The notes below the pieces were generated by a model. It saw nothing but the letters and a program-made list of their open reading frames with translations. It did not search any database and was not told the DNA's origin. From positions 1-63,586 of the forward strand of contig NZ_JACVOS010000014.1 in assembly GCF_018882335.1 (NCBI RefSeq): 63,586 nt of DNA, written 5' to 3'. The translations under genes and the position numbers were made by a program. The DNA comes from Polynucleobacter sp. AM-25C3 (GTDB lineage: Bacteria > Pseudomonadota > Gammaproteobacteria > Burkholderiales > Burkholderiaceae). Positions 52,496 through 61,033 of the stretch are shown one piece after another. The first letter of the stretch is position 1, and every line of letters begins with the position of its first letter.

Positions 52496-52752
52496 CAGAA
52501 AGTTCTCCACTTATCTAGTGGTAAACCTTCTTCTTCAGTGATTCGATTGTATTCATTAATAAATTTTGCATTATCTAACTTCCAAAGGCGCTCTTTTTCT
52601 TGTCTAACAAGAGACTCCAAGAATGCATCGCAGGCTTTTGAGATATTGATCCCCAGTTTTTTTGCTTCAGCCAATACCTCGGTATTTAAGGTGAGGTTAG
52701 TCGCCTTTTTTAAGGATTTGTCTTTAGTGGGGAATGGATCATAAGTGAGCAT
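52495..52752 (-). CDS. ccdA: CcdA-family antitoxin
   Basis: This 85-residue protein has a ribbon-helix-helix N-terminal half (KKATNLTLNTEVLAEAKKLG, INISKACDAFLESLVRQEKE) and a C-terminal disordered toxin-binding half (RLWKLDNAKFINEYNRITEE), ending with W-R-T-F. This is the CcdA layout. It precedes ccdB and overlaps it by one nucleotide in the TGATG. An inverted repeat 15 nt upstream is the likely operator. No plasmid functions are nearby, so this is a chromosomal module. Confidence 0.88.
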   Translation of the reverse strand: MLTYDPFPTKDKSLKKATNLTLNTEVLAEAKKLGINISKACDAFLESLVRQEKERLWKLDNAKFINEYNRITEEEGLPLDKWRTF

Positions 52753-52766
52753 GCCCCAATTATAGG

Positions 52767-52803
52767 CATAATTTATACGCAGTCAATATGCGCATAAATT
52801 ATG
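52767..52803 (-). promoter_or_regulatory. Inverted-repeat operator of ccdAB
   Basis: CATAATTTATACGC (52767-52780) and GCGCATAAATTATG (52790-52803) match in 13 of 14 positions as inverted arms. It lies between the ccdA start and the 3' end of the next gene. Confidence 0.55.
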
Positions 52804-52823
52804 TGGGTATTGCTATAGAAACC

Positions 52824-54209
52824 CTAAAAAGGCAACTCTGCACCAGGCTTAGCGGCCAACAACACAGCCTTAAACTCCGCCTGAATACGCTTGATAGCCT
52901 CTTCACTATCCGCCTCAAAGCGCATGACAACTACTGGCGTTGTATTAGAGGGTCTTGCAAGGCCAAAGCCATCAGCGTATTCCACGCGCACGCCATCAAT
53001 CGTATTGATAGACTCGGAGGTTGGGAACTTCGCGTTGGCCTTAATAGTTTCCAGGAGAGCGAATGGCTCGCCTTCAGCGCAAGCCAATTGCAACTCTGGG
53101 GTGCAGATCGCATTCGGTAGATTGTTGAGGGTATCGCTCGGATTCTGTTCTTTACTGAGGATCTCTAGTAAACGTGCGCCGGTATAAAGGCCATCATCAA
53201 ATCCAAACCAACGATCCTTAAAGAAAATATGGCCACTCATCTCACCAGCCAGTGGAGCACCAGTTTCTTTTAACTTGGCTTTGACTAAAGAGTGCCCAGT
53301 TTTCCACATAATGGGTTCACCACCATGCTCTTTGACATAGGTCGCTAAGTTACGAGTGCACTTCACATCGTAAATAATCTGACCACCAGGATTGCGGGAA
53401 AGAACATCTTTAGCAAACAGCATCATCTGACGATCTGGGAAGATGACCTGACCATCTTTAGTGACTACACCTAAGCGATCGGCGTCACCATCAAAGGCGA
53501 GGCCCAATTCATTATCGGTAGTCTGGAGGTTCCTGATGAGGTCTTGTAGGTTCTCGATATGAGCAGGGTCTGGATGGTGGTTCGGAAAATGCCCATCGAC
53601 TTCGCAGAATAGCTCTTGGACTTCGCAGCCCAAAGCTCTGAATAGTTTTCCTGCAAATGCACCACCAACACCATTGCCGCAATCCACGGCAATCTTCATG
53701 CGGCGAGCAATCTTAATGTCGCCCAAAATGTAGTTGAGGTACATCGGGAAAATATCAAAAGTACTTCGAGTACCTTGACCGGCAGCAAACTTCTTGGCTT
53801 CAATCCGTTTACGCAAATCCTGAATCTGCTCACCATAAATCGCTGCTGTACCCAAGACCATTTTGAAGCCGTTGTAGTTAGGAGGATTATGGCTACCAGT
53901 AATCATGATCCCAGACTTCGGAGTCTTGCCATCAATGGTGTGGTTTGCGGCAAAGTACACCATGGGTGTAGCGACCATACCCAAGTCAATCACATTGATG
54001 CCGGTAGAGAGTAGGCCTTCTGTTAGAGCTTCAATCAAGCTAGGCCCAGATAGGCGACCATCTCGACCGATAACGATATCGGTCTCACCAAGCTCACGCA
54101 TTTCAGTGCCAAAGGCTTGGCCAATCAGTTTGGCAATAGAGGGATCTAGAGTCTCATCAATAATGCCGCGGATGTCATACGCTTTAAAAATTGAAGGGGA
54201 TAGTTTCAC
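52824..54209 (-). CDS. Phosphomannomutase/phosphoglucomutase
   Basis: This 461-residue protein is of the AlgC/ManB type: SIFKAYDIRGIIDETLDPSI start, the catalytic phosphoserine loop ITGSHNPPNYNGFKMVLG, metal loop FDGDADRLG and sugar loop GEMSGHIFFKDR. It interconverts mannose-6-P/mannose-1-P and glucose-6-P/glucose-1-P for lipopolysaccharide and nucleotide sugars. The MazEF pair and pgi lie upstream on the same strand; phosphoglucose isomerase (pgi) and this enzyme act on the same sugar phosphates. Confidence 0.95.
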   Translation of the reverse strand: MKLSPSIFKAYDIRGIIDETLDPSIAKLIGQAFGTEMRELGETDIVIGRDGRLSGPSLIEALTEGLLSTGINVIDLGMVATPMVYFAANHTIDGKTPKSGIMITGSHNPPNYNGFKMVLGTAAIYGEQIQDLRKRIEAKKFAAGQGTRSTFDIFPMYLNYILGDIKIARRMKIAVDCGNGVGGAFAGKLFRALGCEVQELFCEVDGHFPNHHPDPAHIENLQDLIRNLQTTDNELGLAFDGDADRLGVVTKDGQVIFPDRQMMLFAKDVLSRNPGGQIIYDVKCTRNLATYVKEHGGEPIMWKTGHSLVKAKLKETGAPLAGEMSGHIFFKDRWFGFDDGLYTGARLLEILSKEQNPSDTLNNLPNAICTPELQLACAEGEPFALLETIKANAKFPTSESINTIDGVRVEYADGFGLARPSNTTPVVVMRFEADSEEAIKRIQAEFKAVLLAAKPGAELPF

Positions 54210-54226
54210 TTTGATTCCTGGTGGTA

Positions 54227-54595
54227 TTAATGAGCAATTTCGATGATTGAGTTTAGGCCCTCACAAGCCTCCTGAAAGAGAGCGGGCGGCAGACTCTTCC
54301 ATGGATGGGGTCTTGCGGAGCGCAGGCGCCAGTCAAAAGATTTTGGCTGATGTGTCAAGATAAAGACGGGCTCACTGCGACCAACAGAAAATTTGATTGC
54401 AAATGGATTGGTTTCATTGGACTTTGCGTGCGTCATAGGGAGTCCGATAACAAGGCCAGTTTTTTCATTAAATGCTTTGGGTGATATAACGAGCATAGGG
54501 TGCTCATCTTTCATTTCTTTCCCTAATTGAGGGTTAAAGTTAATCCAAATCATATCCCTACGCTCAGGAACCCAAGCCTTCAATTTTTCCTCCAT
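54227..54595 (-). CDS. MazF/PemK-family endoribonuclease toxin
   Basis: This 122-residue protein has the MazF pattern: PERRDMIWINFNPQLGKEMK, EHPMLVISPKAFN, then MTHAKSNETNPFAIKFS. The signature Arg (from RRD) and the later Thr/His region are in place, though the usual RGDI is RRDMI. MazF cuts mRNA at short sequences. The gene begins at the last base of the antitoxin stop (TAATG). It sits 18 nt upstream of the phosphomannomutase gene on the same strand, so it may be co-transcribed with housekeeping genes. Confidence 0.85.
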   Translation of the reverse strand: MEEKLKAWVPERRDMIWINFNPQLGKEMKDEHPMLVISPKAFNEKTGLVIGLPMTHAKSNETNPFAIKFSVGRSEPVFILTHQPKSFDWRLRSARPHPWKSLPPALFQEACEGLNSIIEIAH

Positions 54596-54855
54596 TAAAT
54601 AATTTCTTTCCCAATAGGTGTTGATGTCATCGCTTCGCCGCCATGTATCTCTGGATCAAAAGCTTTTAGTTTTTGAGAGAGACTCAGTTTAGGCTTGCCA
54701 ACCACCCTGAGTAAAACACCATCCTTAACAACCTCAACTGAAATAGGGACACCTTGAGAAAAATGGGCAGCCTTAGCCACTGGTGAGGTGATTCGAACAC
54801 CAAGACCATTTCCCCATTCTTGAATGGTTTGCTCTACCTTTAATGCTGGAGCCAT
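54595..54855 (-). CDS. MazE/AbrB-family antitoxin
   Basis: This 86-residue protein has an AbrB-type swapped-hairpin start (QTIQEWGNGLGVRITSPVAK) and a C-terminal unstructured half (LSLSQKLKAFDPEIHGGEAM) that would bind MazF. It precedes mazF by one overlapping nucleotide, the usual order. A run of seven or eight C lies just upstream (54864-54871). It is expected to autorepress its promoter and neutralise the toxin. Confidence 0.85.
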   Translation of the reverse strand: MAPALKVEQTIQEWGNGLGVRITSPVAKAAHFSQGVPISVEVVKDGVLLRVVGKPKLSLSQKLKAFDPEIHGGEAMTSTPIGKEII

Positions 54856-54943
54856 AGGTACCCCCCCCTAGATGAATGTTTATACAAGTTTAAACAATTT
54901 GTCTGGCAATGTCAATTTGATCAGACTTAGGCGGATTGGTACG

Positions 54944-56434
54944 CTATGAATTTAATAGATTAATACGAGTAGCGGTAACAGCATCAATATCTGTACTAGA
55001 GGCAATATCATTCTGATGACTTGCGAGAGCCTTCTCAATTGGTTTGGCTAGTACTTTGCCGTATTCGACACCAGGTTGATCAAAGCTATTAATGTTCCAC
55101 AAGGCGCCTAATGAAGCGGTACGGTTCTCATATAAAGCGAGCAGGGCACCAAGATAAAACGCATTGAGCTTGGGTAGTAATAAGAGATTGCTCGGTCGCT
55201 TACCTGGATAGACATTGTTTGGATTGCTATCGTCTTTACCGTTAGCCAGAGCCTGCGCTTGTGCCAAGCAATTGGATAGCAGAATGCGGTGATGCGCTAC
55301 AGCCTCAGGTCGATCACTCATCGGTTCGCGTACGGCAATGAAATCAATCGGAATGATTTCTGTACCTTGGTGAAGGAGTTGGAAGTAAGAGTGCTGAGCA
55401 TTACTGCCCGCACTACCGAAAACTACCGGTGAAGAATGCTTCACTGGCTTACCGTTGCGATCCACGCTTTTGCCGTTACTTTCCATATCGAGCTGTTGCA
55501 ACCACTTCGGAAACCAATCTAAAGCATCCGCATATGGAATAGCGGCATAAGCCTTGATGTCATGTTTGTCTTGCTGATACAGCAAAGAGAGCGCCATGAT
55601 GACAGGTAGATTATCTTCGAGAGGTGCATTCTTAAAATGCAAATCCATGGCTTCGGCACCAGCTAAGAACTGTTTGAATGTTTCAAAGCCGTATTGCAAA
55701 GCAATCGGGAGCCCTACTGCTGACCAGACGGAGTAACGACCGCCGACCCAATCCCAGAAGGGGAAAATATTGTCTTCAGCTACACCAAATTCTTTTGCAG
55801 CGGGAATGTTGGCGCTGACTGCATATAAGGAATCAGAAATTTGACTCTTAGTACAGCCGCTCTCTTTGAGCCAAGCAACAATAGCCTTGGCATTCATCGT
55901 GGTTTCAAGGGTAGTGAAAGACTTAGAAGCAATGATCACCTTGGTGCTGTGCGCTTGAGCACGCGCCAAAATAAGAGCTAACTCAGCGGTATCAATATTG
56001 GCCAAGAAGTGCATCCGCATGCCACGGCTTTTAATGCCGGAGACGTGAGCCAATGCTTCAATCGCTAGACGTGGTCCAAAGTCAGAGCCACCAATGCCAA
56101 TATGAATGACATCGGTGACGCCAACCCATTTGTCACAAAGCGCTTCAATCCGATGCCACACCCCTGCCACCGCTGGCATCACATCCACGCCATTGATCAA
56201 TACAGGAGTCTTAGTGAGGTTGCGTAATGCTGAATGCAGAGCAGGGCGATCCTCACTATTGTTGATATGCTTGCCTGCAAACATATCTTGAATAAATTGC
56301 TCTAAGCCACTTTGGCGAGCAGTAGTAAAGAGTTCTTTCCAGGTGCCCTCATTGATGCCTTGATAGGCAGTATCGAGGACGATATCTATAGCGGAATGCT
56401 TATTTTGGGGGGATGTATTAACAGGTAAAGACAT
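54944..56434 (-). CDS. pgi: Glucose-6-phosphate isomerase
   Basis: This 496-residue protein contains the PGI signatures GIGGSDFGPRLAIEAL, KSFTTLETTMNAKAI, WDWVGGRYSVWSAVGLP and FDQPGVEYGKVLAKPIE, with catalytic Glu/His/Lys positions. It is slightly shorter than E. coli PGI (549) but full. It converts glucose-6-P and fructose-6-P for glycolysis and gluconeogenesis. It starts a minus-strand run pgi-mazE-mazF-phosphomannomutase-ccdA-ccdB. It is divergent to the oxidoreductase at 56575. Confidence 0.95.
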   Translation of the reverse strand: MSLPVNTSPQNKHSAIDIVLDTAYQGINEGTWKELFTTARQSGLEQFIQDMFAGKHINNSEDRPALHSALRNLTKTPVLINGVDVMPAVAGVWHRIEALCDKWVGVTDVIHIGIGGSDFGPRLAIEALAHVSGIKSRGMRMHFLANIDTAELALILARAQAHSTKVIIASKSFTTLETTMNAKAIVAWLKESGCTKSQISDSLYAVSANIPAAKEFGVAEDNIFPFWDWVGGRYSVWSAVGLPIALQYGFETFKQFLAGAEAMDLHFKNAPLEDNLPVIMALSLLYQQDKHDIKAYAAIPYADALDWFPKWLQQLDMESNGKSVDRNGKPVKHSSPVVFGSAGSNAQHSYFQLLHQGTEIIPIDFIAVREPMSDRPEAVAHHRILLSNCLAQAQALANGKDDSNPNNVYPGKRPSNLLLLPKLNAFYLGALLALYENRTASLGALWNINSFDQPGVEYGKVLAKPIEKALASHQNDIASSTDIDAVTATRINLLNS

Positions 56435-56574
56435 TTCTAGATTTTATCAATAACCATGCTGAGACCACTCCAAAATGCTGAAAATGTTACGATTTGAGCA
56501 ATATAAAGGCTTTAGCTTAAGCAAAAGTCATTACAAAATTGAGACATATCTGAAATCAGGTCAGGAATAGCTAA

Positions 56575-57711
56575 ATGGAGCAGGTTGATTGCGTAGTGGT
56601 TGGTGCAGGAGTCGTTGGCTTAGCAGTTGCACGCGAAATGGCCTTACAAGGTCGAGAAACCATCTTGCTTGAGCGGGAGGATTCCTTTGGAACAATCAGC
56701 AGTGCACGAAATAGCGAGGTCATTCATGCGGGGATTTATTACCCTAAGGACTCCCTCAAGGCAAAGCTTTGCGTTGAAGGTAATCGCCTCTTATATGAAT
56801 ACTGCCGTAGCCATCAAGTGAGCACGCAAGCATATGGCAAGCTCATTGTGGCTGCCAATGCTAATCAGCTAGATGATCTTCAGGCTATTTTGTATAAAGC
56901 TCAAAACAATCAAGTGCCCGATATCAAAATGATTTCAGGGGTGCAGGCTAAAGCTCTGGAGCCACAACTACAGTGTGAGGCAGCAGTGCTCTCTAGCTCT
57001 ACGGGGGTAGTGGATAGCCACGGTCTTATGCTGTCATTGCTCGGAGGCTTTGAGGATGCGGGTGGCATGGTGGCTTACCAGTCTCCGTTACTGAGTGCGA
57101 AGCCGATTGGTAACACTGCCGAAGGTGGCTTTGAGCTCACCATTGGTGGCGCTGATGGCATGACCATTCAGACCAAGTTGCTGATTAATTGCGCAGGACT
57201 CAGCGCCCCAGCACTAGCCCAAAAGATTGAAGGTCTTCCAAAGGGGCAAATACCCAAAGCCTACTTCGCCAAAGGTAACTACTTCTCTTTATCTGGCAAG
57301 TCACCATTTAGTCATTTGATCTATCCCATCCCTGAACCAGGCGGGCTAGGTGTTCATCTGACATTGGATATGGGCGGGCAGGCGAAGTTCGGCCCAGATG
57401 TGGAATGGCTTGATATTGAGGAAGAAAACCAGATTAGCTACACAGTAGATCCTCAGCGGGGTGAGGGCTTTTATGCTGCAGTAAGGCAGTACTGGCCTGG
57501 CCTTAAGGATGGCGCCTTACAAGCAGATTACTCTGGTGTCAGAGCCAAAATTGTCCCCCCAAATGCTCCGGCAGGAGACTTTTACTTTGATGGACCCCTG
57601 CAGCATCAGCTCAACGGCTTATTTAACCTGTATGGCTTTGAGTCCCCGGGCTTAACCTCTTGCTTGGCAATTGCACGGCATTTAGAGGGGCTTGTTAAGG
57701 GGTGTAAATAA
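56575..57711 (+). CDS. L-2-hydroxyglutarate oxidase-like FAD oxidoreductase
   Basis: This 378-residue protein has the FAD-binding start VDCVVVGAGVVGLAVAREMA and the DAO/LhgO signature SSARNSEVIHAGIYYPKDSL KA, then GVVDSHGLMLSLLGGF and the C-terminal YGFESPGLTSCLAIARHLEG. The family oxidises L-2-hydroxyglutarate to 2-oxoglutarate, passing electrons to quinone. It is a housekeeping repair-type enzyme. It is a single gene between pgi and a Phd/PIN pair; the PIN gene is convergent at 9 nt. Confidence 0.85.
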   Translation: MEQVDCVVVGAGVVGLAVAREMALQGRETILLEREDSFGTISSARNSEVIHAGIYYPKDSLKAKLCVEGNRLLYEYCRSHQVSTQAYGKLIVAANANQLDDLQAILYKAQNNQVPDIKMISGVQAKALEPQLQCEAAVLSSSTGVVDSHGLMLSLLGGFEDAGGMVAYQSPLLSAKPIGNTAEGGFELTIGGADGMTIQTKLLINCAGLSAPALAQKIEGLPKGQIPKAYFAKGNYFSLSGKSPFSHLIYPIPEPGGLGVHLTLDMGGQAKFGPDVEWLDIEEENQISYTVDPQRGEGFYAAVRQYWPGLKDGALQADYSGVRAKIVPPNAPAGDFYFDGPLQHQLNGLFNLYGFESPGLTSCLAIARHLEGLVKGCK

Positions 57712-57719
57712 GTATTTGG

Positions 57720-58139
57720 TTAGCGATCTTCAAATGGATTTAATAATTCAACCTTAAAGCGCTTGAAGTCCTTAATGTTTCTGCTGACCACTATCAGATG
57801 GCTTTCAATTGCGGTTGCAGCAATCATCGCGTCCTCCCTAACGGTATCACTTTGGCTATGCATGAGTTTTGCCCATAATCTAAAGGTAGATCCCATCATC
57901 GGTAAAACATTATGGGCAGTTGAAATTTGCTGCAACCATAGTTCTATAGCTTCAGCCTTCTTTTTATCTTGCCCCCTTGTAAGCTCTATTCCTGCTTGAA
58001 TTTCACCTATGGAAACTGCAGAAATATGCAGATCTTCATCTGAAATATTTTTATACCACTCTAGTACTGCCCCATGAGGTTTTGGTTTTCGTAATTCTGA
58101 AATGATGTTGGTATCCAGTAGGTACATGCGATGGCTCAC
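57720..58139 (-). CDS. VapC-type PIN-domain toxin
   Basis: This 139-residue PIN protein begins MYLLDTNIISELRKPKPHGA with the first catalytic Asp, has SVSIGEIQAGIELTRGQDKK (conserved Glu), and a later RED AMIAATAI segment holding the other acids. It is a site-specific RNase expected to cut tRNA or rRNA. It overlaps the antitoxin gene by 4 nt. It is close to the VapC/FitB group paired with Phd-like rather than VapB antitoxins. Confidence 0.9.
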   Translation of the reverse strand: MSHRMYLLDTNIISELRKPKPHGAVLEWYKNISDEDLHISAVSIGEIQAGIELTRGQDKKKAEAIELWLQQISTAHNVLPMMGSTFRLWAKLMHSQSDTVREDAMIAATAIESHLIVVSRNIKDFKRFKVELLNPFEDR

Positions 58140-58393
58140 AGTTTTATAGGTTTGCGAGATACGCCTTGACCGCGCTTCGGAAGCAGTAATTCACCCTTGG
58201 CCTCATCTGATAGCAATAGTGATTTTAGAGATGGTTTGGCTAAATTTTTCAATGCGTTCCACTCCTTGATTGTGATTAATACTGCCGCTTCATGACCACG
58301 CTTAGTGACAACTTGAGGCCCATTCTCGAGGCAGGCATTAAGGAGTTCGCTAAATTTGGCTTTTGCATCTTGTACCGCCCAGTGCTTATTCAT
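58136..58393 (-). CDS. Phd/YefM-family antitoxin
   Basis: This 85-residue protein has the Phd/YefM pattern: HWAVQDAKAKFSELLNACLE, then VTKRGHEAAVLITIKEWNAL. The N-terminal part binds DNA as a dimer; the C-terminal tail (LLSDEAKGELLLPKRGQGVS) should wrap the PIN toxin. It comes first in the operon, 4-nt overlap with the toxin, preceded by an AT-rich region. Mixed Phd-PIN pairing is common. Confidence 0.9.
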   Translation of the reverse strand: MNKHWAVQDAKAKFSELLNACLENGPQVVTKRGHEAAVLITIKEWNALKNLAKPSLKSLLLSDEAKGELLLPKRGQGVSRKPIKL

Positions 58394-58561
58394 TATTCAT
58401 TCTCCTGACTAGATATCTGACTAGTTTATCAGGGTGGCGACCCTACTGGCTAGGCGTGATGGTTTATTTGAGCGAATTCAGATCATGACTAAAACAGGGC
58501 TTATTTGGTTTTTGCGTGGGAGATTTCTGAATTCCTTATAATCTAGGACTCATATCGCAAA

Positions 58562-58651
58562 GGAAGAGTGGCAGAGCGGTTGAATGCACCAGTCTTGAAA
58601 ACTGGCGAGGATGAAAGTCCTCCGTGAGTTCGAATCTCACCTCTTCCGCCA
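58562..58651 (+). tRNA. tRNA-Ser (anticodon TGA)
   Basis: Acceptor GGAAGAG (58562-58568) pairs with CTCTTCC, then G and an encoded CCA (58649-58651). The anticodon loop is CTTGAAA (TGA), with a long variable arm. TATAAT lies at 58537-58542. It opens the accessory right end of the window. Confidence 0.97.
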
Positions 58652-58662
58652 TATACGACAGC

Positions 58663-58692
58663 AGAGCCCCTAACCATGGGGCTCTTTGTTTT
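58663..58692 (+). terminator. Terminator after tRNA-Ser(TGA)
   Basis: AGAGCCCC (58663-58670) pairs with GGGGCTCT (58678-58685) around TAACCAT, followed by TTGTTTTT. Confidence 0.9.
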
Positions 58693-58707
58693 TGGGGTCT
58701 CCCTATG

Positions 58708-58799
58708 TGTCAATAAAATGGCCTATTTCCCAGTTAATTGCTCAATATTGGCAATAAAAATGCCTACTTAATCTATTGTTGTTAATAAATCAGCGCATA
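58708..58799 (+). repeat. Repeats of TGTCAATAAaATGgC type before the AbiE-like pair
   Basis: TGTCAATAAAATGGCCTA (58708-58725) and TGGCAATAAAAATGCCTA (58749-58766) are similar units 41 bp apart; a weaker one starts at 58780. The 58749 copy is itself an inverted repeat (GGCA...TGCC). They resemble the repeats upstream of the Fic gene (6000-6054). Possible binding sites for AbiEi-like winged-helix proteins. Confidence 0.4.
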
Positions 58800-58901
58800 T
58801 CGCAAAGGTTAAATAATTGGTAGCAGGAAGGATTATTAGCACTCTTCCCTCAATGGATAATAAATAATTTAATAAAATCATATATTTAACATACTTTATT
58901 T

Positions 58902-58946
58902 ACTATTAACATACTGTATGTTAATAGTTAAAAACAGTGTTAAAAT
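58902..58946 (+). promoter_or_regulatory. 27-bp palindrome and promoter of the AbiE-like pair
   Basis: Bases 58902-58928 form a perfect palindrome centred on 58915, with arm CTATTAACATAC. A half-site TTAACATACT also occurs 20 bp upstream (58886). TAAAAT at 58941-58946 lies only 7 nt before the ATG, so the mRNA would be leaderless. No ribosome-binding site is visible. Confidence 0.55.
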
Positions 58947-58952
58947 GGATGC

Positions 58953-59978
58953 ATGACGAATGCACATGAGCTATTTAACCAAGCAGGCATCTACTTGCAG
59001 CAAACCCTAGGAGAGGATTTGCTGCAGGAGGGCGCTTGGGAGAAAGGGGTGCAATTACCGCGCTATATTGCCCAAACATACGATATGAGCAAAGCTAGGC
59101 TGGCTGGGATCGAGGTTCTTTTAATGTCCAATAAGGACGGGGCTCAAGCATTACCAGCGCTACTTAAACAAAGGGCACTTATTCAGAATGAGGCTGGGGT
59201 GCCGGTCATTTGGGTTGGGGATACTCTCCAGGCTTATGCTCGCAAGGAGATGGTTGCAAGGCGCATGCCTTTTATCATTCCGTTTAAACAGGCCTACTTA
59301 CCCCCATTGGGGGTTGAGTTTCAAGAGCGGGCATTGGCAACAAGGGTCGATGTCAAAGAAAAGCTACATGTGGCAACCCAAGTATTTTTGATTAATACAC
59401 TGCTTGGTAATTTGCCCGATGCATTAAATCCAAAAGAGATTGCCATGTGCTTGGGCTATAGCCTGATGACTATGACTCGTATTAAAAGCGAGCTGATGGA
59501 GCATGGTTGGTTAGACCTTGATGCCCATAGAAGGGGGCAACTCTGGCGGCTGACCATTGAGGAGGATGAACTTTGGAAGGCTATTAAGCCTTATTTACAA
59601 AGCCCGGTACGTAAACGTCTGTGGATTCGAAATCCAAATCTACATATTGAGGGCTTGCCTCTTGCGGGATTGAGCGCCCTAGCTGAGCAAACCATGCTTG
59701 GAGAGCCACCAAATATTGTGCGAGCAATTGGAGAATTGGACTGGCGCAAATTAGAGCGTGAGTTGGATGCTGATCAAGTAGTGCCTGAGGCGATCGATGG
59801 CAGTTTGGAGTTAGAAGTTTGGCGTTATACACCACAAAGAATTAAAACTCTAAATACCAAAGAGAAGGATATAAATAACGGCATCGTAGATCCATACTCT
59901 TTGTTTTTAAGTCTTGAGGCTATGGATGATGATCGAGTTCAAGTGGCGCTAAAAGAATTATTGAGAGGAATAAATTAA
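58953..59978 (+). CDS. AbiEi-like winged-helix putative antitoxin
   Basis: This 341-residue protein is not firmly recognised but looks like the large AbiEi-type partners of nucleotidyltransferase toxins. Residues 150-200 read as a winged helix (ALNPKEIAMCLGYSLMTMTR IKSELMEHGWL), and the C-terminus carries VDPYSLFLSLEAMDDDRVQV, a segment common in such antitoxins. It starts 7 nt after a -10-like box and shares its last base with the next gene (TAATG). The adjacent palindrome suggests self-repression. Type IV TA membership is inferred. Confidence 0.6.
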   Translation: MTNAHELFNQAGIYLQQTLGEDLLQEGAWEKGVQLPRYIAQTYDMSKARLAGIEVLLMSNKDGAQALPALLKQRALIQNEAGVPVIWVGDTLQAYARKEMVARRMPFIIPFKQAYLPPLGVEFQERALATRVDVKEKLHVATQVFLINTLLGNLPDALNPKEIAMCLGYSLMTMTRIKSELMEHGWLDLDAHRRGQLWRLTIEEDELWKAIKPYLQSPVRKRLWIRNPNLHIEGLPLAGLSALAEQTMLGEPPNIVRAIGELDWRKLERELDADQVVPEAIDGSLELEVWRYTPQRIKTLNTKEKDINNGIVDPYSLFLSLEAMDDDRVQVALKELLRGIN

Positions 59979-60736
59979 TGGCAACGCAAATTGGACTGAA
60001 GATCTTTGAGGAAGCATTTAAAGGGTTTGAGGATCAGTATGTGCTGATAGGTGGTAGTGCTACGCAGTTGGCTATGGAGAATGCTGGGCAACAATTTACC
60101 CGCACTACTAAAGGCTTGGATATTGTTGTGATTGTCGATGCTCTGACGCCTGAGTTCATTGAGAGATTTTGGGAATTCGTGAAAGCAGGTCAGTACGAGA
60201 TTCAACAAAAGAGCGACTCCACGAGGCAGTTTTACCGCTTTAAAAAACCTGAGACCGCTGGATACCCCTTCATGCTTGAACTCTTTTCAAGAAAGCCAGA
60301 CTTTCTTCGGGAAGGGGATATCAGCGATATCCGGGCGATTCCCCTTGCGGAAGATGTTTCAAGTCTTTCCGCGATTTTGCTAGACGATGACTATTACGGC
60401 TTGATACAAAGAGACAGAAGAGATGGTGTTATCTGGGTAGACGCCCCCATTCTGATTCCGCTGAAAGTAAAGGCCTGGCTTGATCTGAGTGGGCGCAAGC
60501 GTGTTGGTGAAAAGATTGATTCAGATGACATCAAAAAACATTTGCGGGATGTGTTGAGACTGGTATCCATTCTTCCATCTGATTTTAAATATGAATTGCC
60601 ACAATCAATAAAGCAAGATATGGAACAATTTTTAGATCAAGCCAAGGATGAATCTGTTGACCTAAGCGGGTTAAATCATCCAAAGGGATCAAATTTAGCG
60701 GATGTCTTGAATCAGATTAAACAAGCCTTTTTATGA
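59978..60736 (+). CDS. AbiEii-like nucleotidyltransferase, possibly inactive
   Basis: This 252-residue protein has the nucleotidyltransferase start LIGGSATQLAMENAG (G25-G26-S27) and then TTKGLDIVV. In most relatives the second motif is T-K/x-D-L-D-I/L; here the first Asp is Gly46 (codon GGC, one base from GAC), while D48 remains. It may therefore be inactive or a divergent family. AbiEii toxins modify tRNA acceptor ends. It overlaps the partner gene by one nucleotide. A strong terminator follows 48 nt after the stop. Confidence 0.65.
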   Translation: MATQIGLKIFEEAFKGFEDQYVLIGGSATQLAMENAGQQFTRTTKGLDIVVIVDALTPEFIERFWEFVKAGQYEIQQKSDSTRQFYRFKKPETAGYPFMLELFSRKPDFLREGDISDIRAIPLAEDVSSLSAILLDDDYYGLIQRDRRDGVIWVDAPILIPLKVKAWLDLSGRKRVGEKIDSDDIKKHLRDVLRLVSILPSDFKYELPQSIKQDMEQFLDQAKDESVDLSGLNHPKGSNLADVLNQIKQAFL

Positions 60737-60784
60737 GCGGGTCTGCACATAAAAATTAAATGCTAGTTCACGATGCGAATATCA

Positions 60785-60821
60785 CTTGAGCCCCAGGTTG
60801 CGGGGCTCAAGTTTTTTTTTA
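60785..60821 (+). terminator. Terminator of the AbiE-like operon
   Basis: CTTGAGCCCC (60785-60794) pairs with GGGGCTCAAG (60802-60811), followed by nine T. Confidence 0.92.
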
Positions 60822-60826
60822 TGGGT

Positions 60827-61033
60827 TTAGTTGGCCTGATCTGCCCTTTCTTTAATAAAAGATTGAACTTGCTCGATGGTCCAGAAAGAGGAGCGACCTA
60901 TCTTGATTGGCTTTGGAAACTCGCCTTTTTGTACCATCAGCCAAAACTTTGATTTAGAAACTGGCATCACTTTCAATATTTGCGGAATTCTCATTAAGGT
61001 AATTGGTGGCACTTGGTTTTGGTTATTGTTCAT
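60827..61033 (-). CDS. AlpA-family excisionase-type regulator
   Basis: The start at 61033 (MNNNQNQVPPITLMRIPQIL) has GGAG 9 nt upstream; a longer open frame to 61210 is unlike the family and rejected. This gives 68 residues with VMPVSKSKFWLMVQKGEFPK and KIGRSSFWTIEQVQSFIKER, the AlpA/MerR-like winged-helix pattern. AlpA proteins activate excision or integrase genes of islands and prophages. No integrase is in the window, so its partner lies elsewhere or was lost. It supports an island downstream of tRNA-Ser. Confidence 0.8.
   Translation of the reverse strand: MNNNQNQVPPITLMRIPQILKVMPVSKSKFWLMVQKGEFPKPIKIGRSSFWTIEQVQSFIKERADQAN

Noticed and set aside
54864..54871. C run upstream of mazE as a switch
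   Set aside because: It lies in noncoding sequence upstream of the start, so no frame effect is expected; promoter influence is possible but unsupported.
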